DNA of 64,000 nt from Corticium candelabrum (Eukaryota; Porifera; Homoscleromorpha; Homosclerophorida; Plakinidae): positions 10,568,001 through 10,632,000 of the forward strand of contig NC_085085.1 of NCBI RefSeq assembly GCF_963422355.1. The letters are read 5' to 3'. Position 1 is the stretch's first letter; each line of letters starts with the position of its first letter. This document shows, piece by piece, positions 1 through 10,662 of this stretch. A program made the translations under genes and the position numbers. The notes under the pieces are model-generated. The model was not told the DNA's origin. It ran no database searches and worked only from the letters and a program-made list of their open reading frames with translations.

Positions 1-186
1 CTGCCTGCCTGCCTACTCACCTTCCCTACTTGTCTGTCTGTGTCTCCTTTCTTTGCCTACGTCTACGTACTTGCCTACGACTGCCTGTCTGCCTGGATTT
101 TTGGATTTTCTCTGCCTTGTTTACCTGTATTTTTGGATTTTCTCTGCCTTTTGTTTTCTCCGTTCTCTACTCGTCTCAGGCCCAAG
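1..186. repeat. Pyrimidine-rich minisatellite, first block
   Basis: The stretch is made of imperfect repeats around CTGCCTG and TTTTTGGATTTTCTCTGCC. The same words return at 601-1050, so the two blocks belong to one tandem repeat family that brackets the ORF at 187-585. The strand bias (T/C on plus, A/G on minus) is very strong. Small ORFs across it are repeat translations and are not genes. Confidence 0.75.
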
Positions 187-585
187 CTAGAACGAAACCC
201 CAGCAGCTGCATAGTGACGAGGTTCCTGTAGGGGAATTCGAATTCGTCGCCAGGGTAGAGACGTTGTCGTACGTACTAGATACGCGTTCTTCCCTTCCAT
301 CTCGTCGAACACGATCCGCTCTTGTATATCTTCCGAGGAAACGTAGGCAACGATTTCCCTCTCGTATCCTGGTGGAGATTGGTAGATCGCTGCAACATCC
401 GGAGAACGAATCCTACGCTGCAAAGGTTGTTTTGGGTTTTTGGCCGCTCTCTCCAGCATTCCCCTCCACGTCTCCCTATCCGAAAATCGACCTCTTGGTG
501 CTCCATGTAGTGCGTTCTCTTTCCAGGCTGCAGTATTGTATTGGTATCTCGGCATATCGTAGACACCCAGACGTTGTCTATACAT
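187..585 (-). CDS. Unrecognised minus-strand ORF of the left-end element
   Basis: About 132 codons are open on the minus strand between two minisatellite blocks. The translation is rich in Arg, Glu, Tyr and Trp, without low complexity, and looks coding-like rather than random. No signal peptide or membrane segment is evident and I recognise no domain. It lies downstream of, and in the same direction as, the broken long ORF at 1036-3348, and both share the higher GC of the first 4 kb, so I infer that it is a second gene of the same insertion. The start is uncertain because the first ATG-like codons are close together and a second minus frame is also open here. Confidence 0.35.
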   Translation of the reverse strand: MYRQRLGVYDMPRYQYNTAAWKENALHGAPRGRFSDRETWRGMLERAAKNPKQPLQRRIRSPDVAAIYQSPPGYEREIVAYVSSEDIQERIVFDEMEGKNAYLVRTTTSLPWRRIRIPLQEPRHYAAAGVSF

Positions 586-600
586 ATTTGCACCATTTGT

Positions 601-1050
601 CTAGAAGAGTGTTCTAGGATTCTGTAGAGGTGCCCTCGGTTTCGGAGGGTTCGACGCTCTGCCTACGTTTGCCTGTCTGCCTTTTTTGGATTTTTTCTGT
701 CTACCTGTTTTGGATTTTCTACTCTACCTCCCCATCCCAGTCTATCGAATTATTTTGGATTTTTTCTGCCTACATCTACCTACCTATATACGACTGCCTG
801 TCTGCCTGTATTTTGAATTTTCTCTGATTTCTGTCTGTATGTGTGAGGTTTGGATATCTACGTACCGTGGTGGCTGCCTGCTGGGATCCCCACCTACCAC
901 GGTCTCTACCTACCTCTATTTTGGATTTTCTCTGCCTTTTTGTATTTTTTCTCTTAAGATTTTCTCTGCCTGTATTTTTGTATTTTTCCAATTTGTCTGC
1001 TTTTTGTATTTTCTCTACCTTTGGCTTTTCTCTGCCTACCTACCGTGGTC
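601..1050. repeat. Pyrimidine-rich minisatellite, second block
   Basis: Degenerate tandem repeats of words such as TTTTGGATTTTCTCTGCCT and GCCTGTATTTTTGTATTTT separate the two minus-strand ORFs of the left-end element. On the minus strand it reads as an A/G-rich tract. ORFs called through it on either strand are low-complexity translations. Confidence 0.75.
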
Positions 1051-3348
1051 TGCCTTCCTCGTTGTCCTCTCGCGGTTGTCTTTTGGAACTTCCGTGGGTT
1101 GGTCGTCTTCTGGGACTTCGATGTGGTCTTCGTCTCGAACAGGTGCAGGTTCGAGCGCAACGCGCATAGCTTTGTTTTTGCTTCTGGTCGTTCCGATAGC
1201 TAGAGTGCGCAGCACCATAGGTTACTCGAGCAAGGATGGAGCGGCTTGTAGTATCTCTTTGACGAACTCGTTGAGGGAGTATGGAAGCCCTTCGATCTCA
1301 AACGCAATCTTTTGGGTATTCCGATACGTATGTCTACCATAGGCCTCTACGCGGAACCCGGTGTTTTGGAGGTAGCGTCTCCAGGCAGTCTTTTGCGCTT
1401 CTTGCTGTTGGGTGTTGGCAATACTCGCATGCCTCCTTTTGCATGTTGGAATAGAATGATAGCCGCCAGTCGATCCCTTTTTCTTGGTCTGGTTGGTTCG
1501 TATGTCTCCGAGGTGGCATATTGCATAGGAGCGATCGCAGCACCCAAGGCCGCTATTCCTCCAACAGCTTCGACCGCTCTGTCGAGGAATCCACCCACGA
1601 TGGGAATCTCGTCGCCTACGGCCTCGCCGAACTCGTCTATCGGATACAGGAACAGGATGGGGTTTTCTATTCCACGGAACACTGTTGTAGAGAATTGCTT
1701 ACACGCATACTCCCCTTCCTACAGGTCGAGCGTTTTTCTGTAGCGTTTGGGTGGAAATAGTCGTTCCATGGGGTGGGTTGTTACCTTGTGCAGAGGTTGC
1801 GTGCTGTACGATGTCGACCATTCTCTGTACTTCGAGCCGTGTGGGGTTGGAAGTCTGCACCATGACGATGGGATTCCACGCGATCTTTTTGGTGTCTTTG
1901 TAGAACGTGTGCGTCGGTAGCACGTCGATGGAAAGCTCTTGGCCGCAGAGCCAATACGTGCGATCGCTGCATTTGAAGTCCTTCTGGTGTATTTCCAAGA
2001 TTTGTTGGATAGCCTCGGTTGCCCATACGATAACCTTCTTGTTTTCGTTTTGCAAAACCAATCGTATCCCACACCCTCTCTGGGTTGGGTTTCTTGGGCG
2101 AGCGAAGGCCACGATGTTCCACCTAGAGACTGAATGCCTGCCTCCCTACCGGTTGTTGTATGGGCGTACCATTCGACAAAGATCTCGCCCTTCGGTCGGC
2201 TAGCTAGGACCAGGCATCGATCCAATTTGGAAGCTAGATTTCTCCATTGTTGTTCTGGAGGTTGCACCACGAATAGCCGTGGGTGGTCTGGCGGCGAAAC
2301 GAGCACGAGAGCCTCTGCTACGACCTCTTCGGCCGTTGTACTAGACAGCTTGCTGCCTCGACACGCATAGCGAGAGACCTCGCTACGAGTACATCCTCGT
2401 TCTTGTCCGTCGGGGTGGAGGAATGTTTAGCGTAGATGGGGACTAGGACAGTCCACGTACTCTCACAACCTGCCACCAAACTTTGCTTAGACCTCTCCCG
2501 CTTCGAATTGGGAAACGATCTTGTTGTACACCTTCGTCTGGGTCGTATATCCGTCGGGCGAGTTGTGTACCCACGTGCATACGTGTTCCCCACAGTACGA
2601 GTGTTTGCCAGGATGGTCGGGGTGCCGTCCTTCATGGTGCTGTAGAGTTTGTCTCGCTCGCGGAACTCGTGGACATTGCATAGGTATTGCCCCAAAGCCT
2701 TGCGATCGAGCACCCCAGAGAAGTCCTGGGTGTAGTCGATACTGTAGATAACGTAGCCAAAGGCAAGCAAATTCCGTTCTATCTGAGACAATGCCGTTGG
2801 GGTTTGCCCATCGATATATCGGAGACGTCGATCTTTGCCACCGCCACCCCGTACGGTTCGATGTCTCCAAACAGTTTTTTCCACGTTGTTCGAGCGACCG
2901 CGTTCGTGTCTTTTTCGATCTTGGCGAGGGTACTTCGTATCGTGGAGCCTGCCTCCTTTTCGAGTAATATCGTGTGTAGGATATGCACCTCGATATGCCG
3001 TTTGGCGCCCAGTGTGTCTCGAAGGGCTGTGCGTATCTTTCCCACGACGTTCTGTGCGGATCCACTGTCGCCGGTCGTACAAGAGATGCTTCCTCGAACT
3101 TGGACCGTATCTTCCGAACGTACGTACCCGAATACGTGCATATCGTCTACAAACACGGGCAGCTCCACGAGGGGCGAAGATGGTACGCCCTCGGTTTCCA
3201 GCAAGGCAGTCGACCATGGATATGTCGGAGAGGAGATTGTTCTCTCCACGAGATGCTCGGCAAGACTCTTCTTGGCACGAAGACCCGTATCGGCAAATGT
3301 GGTTTGGATCGGATTCTTGGACACATTCTGGGGTGCGTCGTTGGACAT
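1036..3348 (-). pseudogene. Long ORF broken by frameshifts and stops, unrecognised family
   Basis: Reading from the ATG at 3348 leftward, coding-like sequence continues for about 2.3 kb but moves between all three minus frames. One frame is open to about 2779, a second from about 2840 to 2610, and a third from about 2600 to 2150 with three in-frame stops (TAA, TGA, TAA near 2486-2410); further frames are open at 2112-1699, 1682-1347 and 1350-1036. Within segments the peptide looks ordered: examples are KVYNKIVSQFEAGEV, GCTRSEVSRYACRG, and a block with two tryptophans and Cys near 2200-2280. Basic residues are frequent, with KKRKR near 1390. I cannot name the family. The continuity across shifts suggests an old single gene of a mobile or virus-like element that has decayed; several overlapping genes are the alternative. 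Confidence 0.5.
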
Positions 3349-3613
3349 GGTTGCGAAGGTGTTTTGCTTCCCGCTATATATAGGTCCACATAGTTTTTCT
3401 TCGTCGGCAACCTCTGGTATCGTGGGTGTGTGGTCGGGCATGGTTACGACGGTGTTCTGTTCCTCGCTATATACAGTATGTCCACTAGTTTTTGTTCGTT
3501 GGCAACTTTCGATATCGCGTGGTCGGACATGGTTGCGAAGGTGTTCTGTTCCTCGCTATTCTAGGTCTACATAGAATTACTTCGTGGGCAACCTTTCAGT
3601 ATCGTGGGGTACG
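3341..3613 (-). promoter_or_regulatory. Three tandem promoter/start-codon modules
   Basis: A unit of about 90 bp is repeated three times (about 3341-3433, 3434-3522, 3523-3613). On the minus strand each copy runs from a TATA-like box (CTATATATAGCG in copy 1, TGTATATAGCG in copy 2, decayed to AGAATAGCG in copy 3) through a conserved AACACCTTCGCAACC-like leader to an ATG at 3348, 3441 and 3530. After the ATG the copies read MSND, MPDHT and MSDH. The copy nearest the long ORF has the best TATA box. I infer a repeated core promoter, each copy carrying its own start codon. Confidence 0.6.
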
Positions 3614-4483
3614 TAGTATATTGGTGGGGATTTGGGATGCGCCGGGTTCGAAAAACGATAGCCGAGCCACTCGGACAAAGCTGGTCCCATTGGGTTGCTG
3701 GGAAAGTGTGGGAAGATCCACGTCGCGAAAAGTCGCTGGGAACCCGTCGCGCCTTCTTGGTAGCGGTGGCTTGTCTATGGCGTAGACAAGATGTATTCTT
3801 GGTTGTCTTAGGCGTAGCTAGAGAGCGAAAAGTGCTGAATTCAGGCACCGTGCGGTACGTGTAGCTGTACCTGACTTGTAACATTTTGCTTGTTCCACAG
3901 TGTTTCCGCATAGTGGTTCTGCAGTTTGACAGCTTGAATTTTCGGTGTGCGTGGCTGAGCGGTCGCGGTGTTGTTGCAAAATTTACAGAAATTTGGCGTT
4001 CCACGGGAATTTGCAAAGGGGAACGTGCGTTGTCCATGACAGCGCGTCTGTTTGTCGACGAATCAACTGACCTGTTAGTGCGCAAGTCTGGAGACGCAGT
4101 TTGCATCTTGTTTAGCTAGACAAATGCATTGGAAACCTTAGCTGAGACGAGTGGGTTGGGCTAAAACCTCAGTATGCAAAACATTGTCACGTGACGAGAT
4201 ATGTGATTACATACACCGGCCTATCGAGGGTTTAGCACTGTAATGTGCTTTCCTATTCATTTCTGAAAGGATAAATGCTAACTTACCTAAGTTAAGCATG
4301 CAGGTAGTACCTGTAGTCAATTTTGCTTGCTTCGCTGGTACATGCATGCATGGCTAAGAGGTGTAATTGTGTTTTGGTGTAGAGCGCTTAGCAGCTAGCA
4401 CTGGAGTAATTAATTCAGTATAGAAATTTAGTTTTCATGTGGTATGTTTTGTATAATTCCTAATTCATTTTTGCCTTTGGAAT
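3614..4483. other. Spacer without a supported gene
   Basis: A minus-strand frame is open at 3567-4106 (179 codons), but its translation is biased to Arg, Ser and Thr and shows no domain, and no promoter or splice signal supports it. From about 4110 rightward base composition drops to the AT-rich level of the rest of the window, which I take as the right edge of the left-end insertion. I see nothing else here. Confidence 0.4.
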
Positions 4484-4503
4484 CCTGTTGTTTCTTTGTA
4501 TAG

Positions 4504-4742
4504 TAAAGGAGAGACTGGACACCGAAATGCCCATTATTGCTTGCGTAGTACAGTCAAGGAAGACACATATGGTAAAGAGATCTAAGAAAAACAGAAGGAA
4601 ACTTCGAAAAGCTGGTGAAGCTGGAAGTATGACAGAATCACTTGATCAAGGAGACCAACTAAGCAAAGAGCAAATGAAGCACTTAGAAAGTGTTCTTCAA
4701 GAGAGAAATCTAGTAGCAATTAAACTTGAATCTTTAAGCTAA
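4504..4742 (+). CDS. Orphan terminal exon, lysine-rich then helical
   Basis: A good acceptor (TTTCTTTGTATAG) is followed by about 79 open codons to a stop at 4742. The peptide has a basic stretch (KRSKKNRRKLRKAG) and then an amphipathic, coiled-coil-like tail (LSKEQMKHLESVLQERN). The exon would begin after the first base of a codon, so at least one upstream exon is needed. None is visible: the sequence to the left is the decayed insertion and minisatellite. It may be the last exon of a gene separated from its body by the insertion, or of a gene starting left of the window. I do not recognise the protein. Confidence 0.4.
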
Positions 4743-4980
4743 CCTTGTACGTTCATAATTGTTTTTAGCAGGTTCAAGACTTGAGAATTTGATGCATTTA
4801 GAATTGTTTAATTTTGTACTGCATGTGCCAACATTGAGAAGTAGTCTACTCTGTCTGAAAGAAATAGTGGTTGTTCAAATGGTTTGCTAGCTAGAGCGTA
4901 TACTGACAGGTCTGTTGTGTTCTATACAGTGCATGGACATTTATTACCAGCTGATTACTCTGTTGTTATGATTACTTGTG

Positions 4981-5092
<112 letters not shown>

Positions 5093-5171
5093 ATTTTGCA
5101 TACTGTAATCAAAATAATGAGGAGAAGGTACTCCAAAGATAGGAAGTATTGGAGCCCCCAGGCAAGGCACT

Positions 5172-5670
5172 TGTACAGGGACTATTCTGTTCACGGGGAC
5201 TATCCTGTTCACGTGGACTATTCTGTTCATATTTGCTCCTATTCTGTTCATATTTGCTCCTATTCTGTTCACCGGGGACTATCTTGTTCACGCAATTTGA
5301 ACCCACCCTAGCGGGGACTTCCTGTTCACTGGGGACTATCTTGTTCACGTGAACAGGATAGTCCCCAGTGAACAGGATAGTCCCCGCTATAGCGTGGACT
5401 ATTCTGTTCACCGGGGACTATCTTGTTCACAGGCGACTATCCTGTTCACGACGACTGTTCTGCATGTTCACACTAGCCATATCCATAGTGTTCATGGCGA
5501 CTATCCTGTTCACAGGCGACTTTAACTTATAGTCCTGTTCACGTGAACAGGATAGTCCCCACTATAGCGGGGACTATCCTGTTCACCGAGGACTATCCTG
5601 TTCACAGGCGACTATCTTGTTCACAGGCGACTAACTATCCTGTTCACGACGACTATTCTGCATTCGTCTG
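5172..5670 (+). repeat. Left arm of the foldback element
   Basis: Tandem and head-to-head copies of GGGGACTATCCTGTTCAC and variants. Several adjacent pairs form local palindromes, for example GTTCACGTGAAC joining two units around 5350 and 5545, and CCCCGCTATAGCG around 5390. Peptides from ORFs here (repeats of CSRG or NRIV) are unit translations. Confidence 0.9.
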
Positions 5671-8509
5671 CTTGCTGCTATAGCCTAGCTCAGTCGTATA
5701 CCGTAGCACAAAGCAACTAAACTAGCGATGCATCGTGTACGTACTTATAGGGGTGCTTAGGTATTTAGTAGTTCTATGAACAGTTTAGTGGTTTGAACCT
5801 CACTGTAATAGCTTTACAGTCATCCGATTCTAGGAAACATTACAACATACGGTCATATAGTTCTACTTTAAAAAATTGCAACCAACACGATCTCCTATGC
5901 ACTCAACTATGATGCAACTTTCTGCAGGGTTTAATAGGTTTCAAATGAACAAAACTGTTCAAGAATAGCCTGTTGTTTGTCCACCTTTATTCAAATCTAA
6001 TCTTGTAATATTTTCACTATACACATGATAACTTTTGTCTAATAGCAATCTTAGATAGAGCTAAAAAATTCTCTAGCTGAACAGGAATTTGTAACGCTAC
6101 CTAACTAAATAAATAGTAATCATAAATATCTCGATGATGAAATACAATTTGCTCTGACAGCTAGATGCCATTGTACGTGTGTAGTTGCCTTTTATTACTC
6201 TCTGATTCATCGTATTGAACCTGGTTACTGTAACAATAACATAGCAATAGGCACCGCAAGCAAAGGTTAAAGACATAAAGAGAACACCTTCTGACGGTAT
6301 TCTCATTTCTGTAGCTATATCGGACCACTACTACACTGTACACGGATATACAAACGCCATCCTATAGCAGGAAGTGACATGCGTAAATTCTTTCTAGCGA
6401 AAAGTAAAATTTTTGGTAAGTTCGATCACGAGTTAGAGAGATAGTTGACGTACCTAGAGTCTCGCATCGTAACTGCATGTAGATTACTTATCTCTATAGA
6501 TAAATGGCTGGCTAGAGAAAAGTATAGATAGAGTGTATGTATAGGTATCGCGTCAATATAGTGATCAACGCGTACGTTCATTCTCTGTATAGCAAATTTA
6601 TCCTCTAGAGTTTAGCTAGTCTAGCTATAGAAAAGAGTACAGTACAGTCTATTTCTAAATGAGGTTGCGTGCACCCCTCGGGGTCGTAATCGAACACCAC
6701 ATTACCTACATACGTGTAGACCGGCGTATACTGATTGAATTTTGATCATTGTGATGTGCGTGGAAAACACTGATCGCGGACTGCGGATTCACGGTCCTCT
6801 ACTAGAGACCATCAGGGAACCTCGTGCGCGTCGTCCTCCCGTTGAATTGAGCTAGTTTCGTGTAACCAGGCCGCGCATGCTCTAGTAGTCGTCGACCGTG
6901 CATGCTTTCGAATCAGGAGGTATTTGGTCTAACTCTTCTCAATCGTTTCACTAGGACGTGCATGTGGTTGACGCGTGGGAGCTCCTGAAGATCAATTTCT
7001 TACTTCGCACGCTTGCTTCGCTGGTAAGGACGATTCCTCGAGTTTGGTAATACCAGTAGCAGTGAACAAGACGGTAGATCTGTGTCTACATCAGCTGTAC
7101 TCTAAGTCTCTCGGCATGGCAAGAGCAGACGGTGCATGTGATTGCAAGCCAGGTGGTATTTGTGAATTGTAGACGTGCATGGCCCAGTATTGTTGTTAGT
7201 TGCTCTTTGCAGTAGTCGAGTCGTTGGTTTTGTTCACTTAAAGCAGCTGTTTGTGGTTATCTAGGCATCAGGCCAGTGGCATGTCTGGTAGCGATCGAAC
7301 AGCAGTCCAGTCACGGTTTGCTTGGTAGACAGACGCGTGAAAGTTTTTGTTCGGGTTTTGGTTTCTACTTTGGAGTTCAACATTCTAGTTTACTACCAAT
7401 GGAATTAATGAGGTTGCAATGCATGAGGTACGTACCAGTTAACGCGCGCGTTTAGACTGTCCTCTAGTTGGGAGTTATAGATGATCATACAGACAGCAGT
7501 CCTGAAAAGTCTACGTTTTCATGGTATGAGAGACTGTGTCATCGATGTCATTGGTTCATTGCTTGTGTCTAAGGGTCTTTTTTTCAAATTAGGTACACTG
7601 CATCATAGCAGTCCTAAAGTGGGAAGTGCATCTAGAAAGACAGGGAATATTTACTGTATTAGTGGCTGTTGCGAACTCGATCTGCCTTTGGTGCTTTCTT
7701 GATGGGCACACAATAGCCTATGCAACCTCCCCCACACTCAAAACACTAGACTTGTTTTGAATCTGTGTCTAAGATTGATCGATCGATGCATGGCAACTTC
7801 TGTGTGATATAGAAATGTATTATAGTATGGTACTCATATGTATGATTTTTTTCACGCCTGCTGAAGGCATACAGTATCCACAGTTAATAAAGGACATACA
7901 GAACTGTACATTTACAATTTACACAGAGACACACACAAACTAGATATTATAGAATGTGTTTTTGTTTATTGTATATGAGGAAAATAGTAATGCTAGATCA
8001 CAATCTCAATCTTCAATTAATTTCCCTATCCTAGATGACTTGCTGGTGCTTGCTTACAACCATCGATCCCTAGGCCTGTTACTGACGCAATTAACTTACT
8101 ATGCATTAATTGCATTGTAGTTGCTGTAAATTTACTACCTTCTTGCAACCACTCGCCAACCTTCTGTCACAGACACTGTACGGTATAGATATCATACTTA
8201 TCTAGGAATTACGTAATCACACATGGACAATCAGAAAATTATTAGTTGTAATACACACATTCCTAGGATCTGTATACACCAGAGAGGACCACTTTAGTTG
8301 AGCACATTGGAAGAGTCTACGATATGGTAGTGTTGTCAGCCACGTACGGTACAGGCAGGTAGCTAGATAGCTAAATTGAGCAAGAGCTAGTACGGTCAGT
8401 GTTGCGCGTATGGATTGATGGGACTGTTGACAATGAACAAAAGTGTCTAGCTAGTGAACAGAAGCTATAGTGAACATGCAGATCTATAGTCGCCGTAAAC
8501 AGAATATAT
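5671..8509. other. Unique interior of the foldback element, no supported gene
   Basis: About 2.8 kb of AT-rich sequence. Open frames are short (for example 6975-7172 and 7481-7702 on plus, 6097-6306 on minus) and show no family signature or paired splice sites that I can support. CTAGCTAG-like words are common. It may be captured host DNA or the eroded body of an element. Confidence 0.45.
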
Positions 8510-9325
8510 ACTAGCCGATAGTCGCCGTGAACAGGATAGTCCCCGGTGAACGTGAACAAGATTGTCACCTGTCAACAGGATTATAAGTCGCCTGTGAACA
8601 GAATAGTCGCCATGAACACTGTACGCATATGGCTAGTGTGAACATGCAGAATAGTCGTCGTGAACAGGATAGTCGCCTGTGAACAGGATAGTCCCCGCTA
8701 TAGTGGGGACTATCCTGTTCATCGGGGACTATCCTGTTCATCGGGGACTATCCTGTTCACGTGAACAGATAGTCACCTGTGAACAGTATTCTAGGTCGCC
8801 TGTGAACAGGATAGTCGCCATGAACACTGTATGCATATGGCTAGTGTGAACATGCAGAATAGTCGTCGTGAACAGGATAGTTAGTCGCCTGTGAACAAGA
8901 TAGTCGCCTGTGAACAGGATAGTCCTCGTTGAACAGGATAGTCCCCGCTATAGTGGGGACTATCCTGTCCACCGGGGACTATCCTGTTCACGTGAACAGG
9001 ACTATAAGTTAAAGTCGCCTGTGAACAGGATAGTCGCCATGAACACTATGGATATGGCTAGTGTGAACATGCAGAACAGTCGTCGTGAACAGGATAGTCG
9101 CCTGTGAACAAGATAGTCCCCGGTGAACAGAATAGTCCACGCTATAGCGGGGACTTCCTGTTCACGTGAACAAGATAGTCCCCAGTGAACAGGATAGTCC
9201 CCAGTGAACAGGATAGTCCCAATTGCGTGAACAAGATAGTCCCCGGTGAACAGAATAGGAGCAAACATGAACAGAATAGTCCACGTGAACAGGATAGTCC
9301 CCGTGAACAGAATAGTCCCTGTACA
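8510..9325 (-). repeat. Right arm of the foldback element, extended
   Basis: About 8830-9325 is the inverted counterpart of the left arm. The part from 8510 to about 8830 is a further partial duplication of the same pattern, including a second copy of the CATATGGCTAGTGTGAACATGCAGAATAG-type spacer (about 8630 and 8838), so the right arm is longer than the left. Array expansion by unequal exchange or slippage is the likely cause. Confidence 0.85.
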
Positions 9326-10662
9326 GCACTCACCCCTAGAGATAGCTGCATCGTTGCTTCACTCTGCCATGCAACAGAACCCACAAATCCTCTTGTCTAG
9401 TTTTAGTTATCAGTACACTGTAGGTCTCTCTGCATGAGTCTGATCACAATTTTGAATAGAAAACAAACATAGATACCAGGAAGCAATAACTATGCCCGTA
9501 AGTATGACGCGGCGGAAAGAGTTTGGCTACGCGAGACTAGGTTGGAAGCTCTACTACTTTTAGTAGTTTGGAAGTATGGCATAGTACTGATGTCTAGCCT
9601 TGCTCGACGCTAGGCCATCTTCGCCTCGTCTTCATAGCCTATCGTCGCGTCGTCGAGGCTAACCGATGACTACCTTGACTCTAGCAGACAGCAGATGATC
9701 GATGCAGTTTCAAATGTTGTTTAGGATTTGATGCTTACAAACAAGAGACCTACTTAGCGCATCAAAAAACTTCCTTGTCACCGAGAAAGAATTTGATCTC
9801 TGGCATCCCCAAAAGAAAAACAGTACTTGCACCACATCCTGTCACCTACTCATAACATTCCATTGCAAGCTACGTACTGGTTGTATTCACTGACCATACG
9901 GTCACGTTCATGTGTTTGTATAGCACAATTGAGCTTAGTTGAATGAACTGAGCAGACTGCATTGTTCTTTTCGAGCGACACAATTATTAACTTAATAACG
10001 TCTTAATTTAATAACTTAATTAATGACACATGCAACAGTGGACAATAAGGTGCACAATAAGGCAAGTACGTAGTATGTAACAGCTACTGGTATAATAAAG
10101 ATAAGGCTGACAATACCCTAATTAATGGTTCCAGATGCACACTCTTTAATTCTTAAAGAGTAAGGTTTACCATAGTAATGACACAAATACCATAGTAATG
10201 ATACAAATACACTCATTGAAGAAAGAATACAATGCAATTTGTGATCTACAGATAACTAATTGCACAATGATTTAAGTCTAATGCAAATGTCGCAATCAGA
10301 AATAGGACACTCAGAGGTAGATACAGCTAGCAATATCATCCTAGATCAGCTGTCACTACCATGATGTTTTCGTCTGCCACAATTAAACTCAATTTGACCC
10401 ACATTTCCCTCAAAACGTCGCACTAGTAAAACACAATCCAGAGCACAAACGTTAGACTGCCAATTTGTAACTAACTGTACGTACATACTCATTCGTCCTG
10501 ATGCTTTCTGACTGTTGCTGTGTTGCACTGTTCGTTCACTTTTCGTCGAAGTTTGTCATGGTTTCCACTCTTACTGGATTGCTTGAACATTTCAGGAGGG
10601 CCCAATACCTAAACCAAATTGCATGGCATAATTCATACCACTAAATGTCAAAATCTAATCAG
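9326..10662. other. Intergenic sequence, nothing recognised
   Basis: AT-rich DNA between the foldback element and the 3' end of the coiled-coil gene. The right part probably holds the 3' UTR and polyadenylation region of that minus-strand gene. A short direct duplication (ACCATAGTAATGACACAAATAC and a near copy) lies at about 10170-10210. Confidence 0.4.

Larger units (their letters stand above)
5172..9325. mobile_element. Foldback-type transposable element (about 4.15 kb)
   Basis: The left boundary reads GCACT|TGTACAGGGAC and the right boundary reads GTCCCTGTACA|GCACT, so a 5-bp direct duplication flanks perfectly inverted ends. The arms match each other almost base for base for about 480 bp (for example the spacer with CTAGCCATATCCATAGTG in both, in opposite orientation). 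Each arm is built of an 18-bp unit, GTGAACAGGATAGTCCCC, or its complement, with variants AGGCGACT and GACGACT. Long inverted arms made of short tandem units, around a unique middle, are the architecture of foldback elements such as Drosophila FB and sea urchin TU. No transposase is visible inside, so I infer a nonautonomous copy. Confidence 0.8.

Noticed and set aside
3567-4106. 179-codon minus-strand ORF
   Set aside because: Biased composition, no motif, crosses the edge of the promoter repeat; not enough to call a gene.
5172-9325. Short regularly repeated unit, possible CRISPR array
   Set aside because: Units occur in both orientations, are often directly adjacent, and spacers repeat between arms; the neighbours are animal genes. 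It is a foldback transposon.
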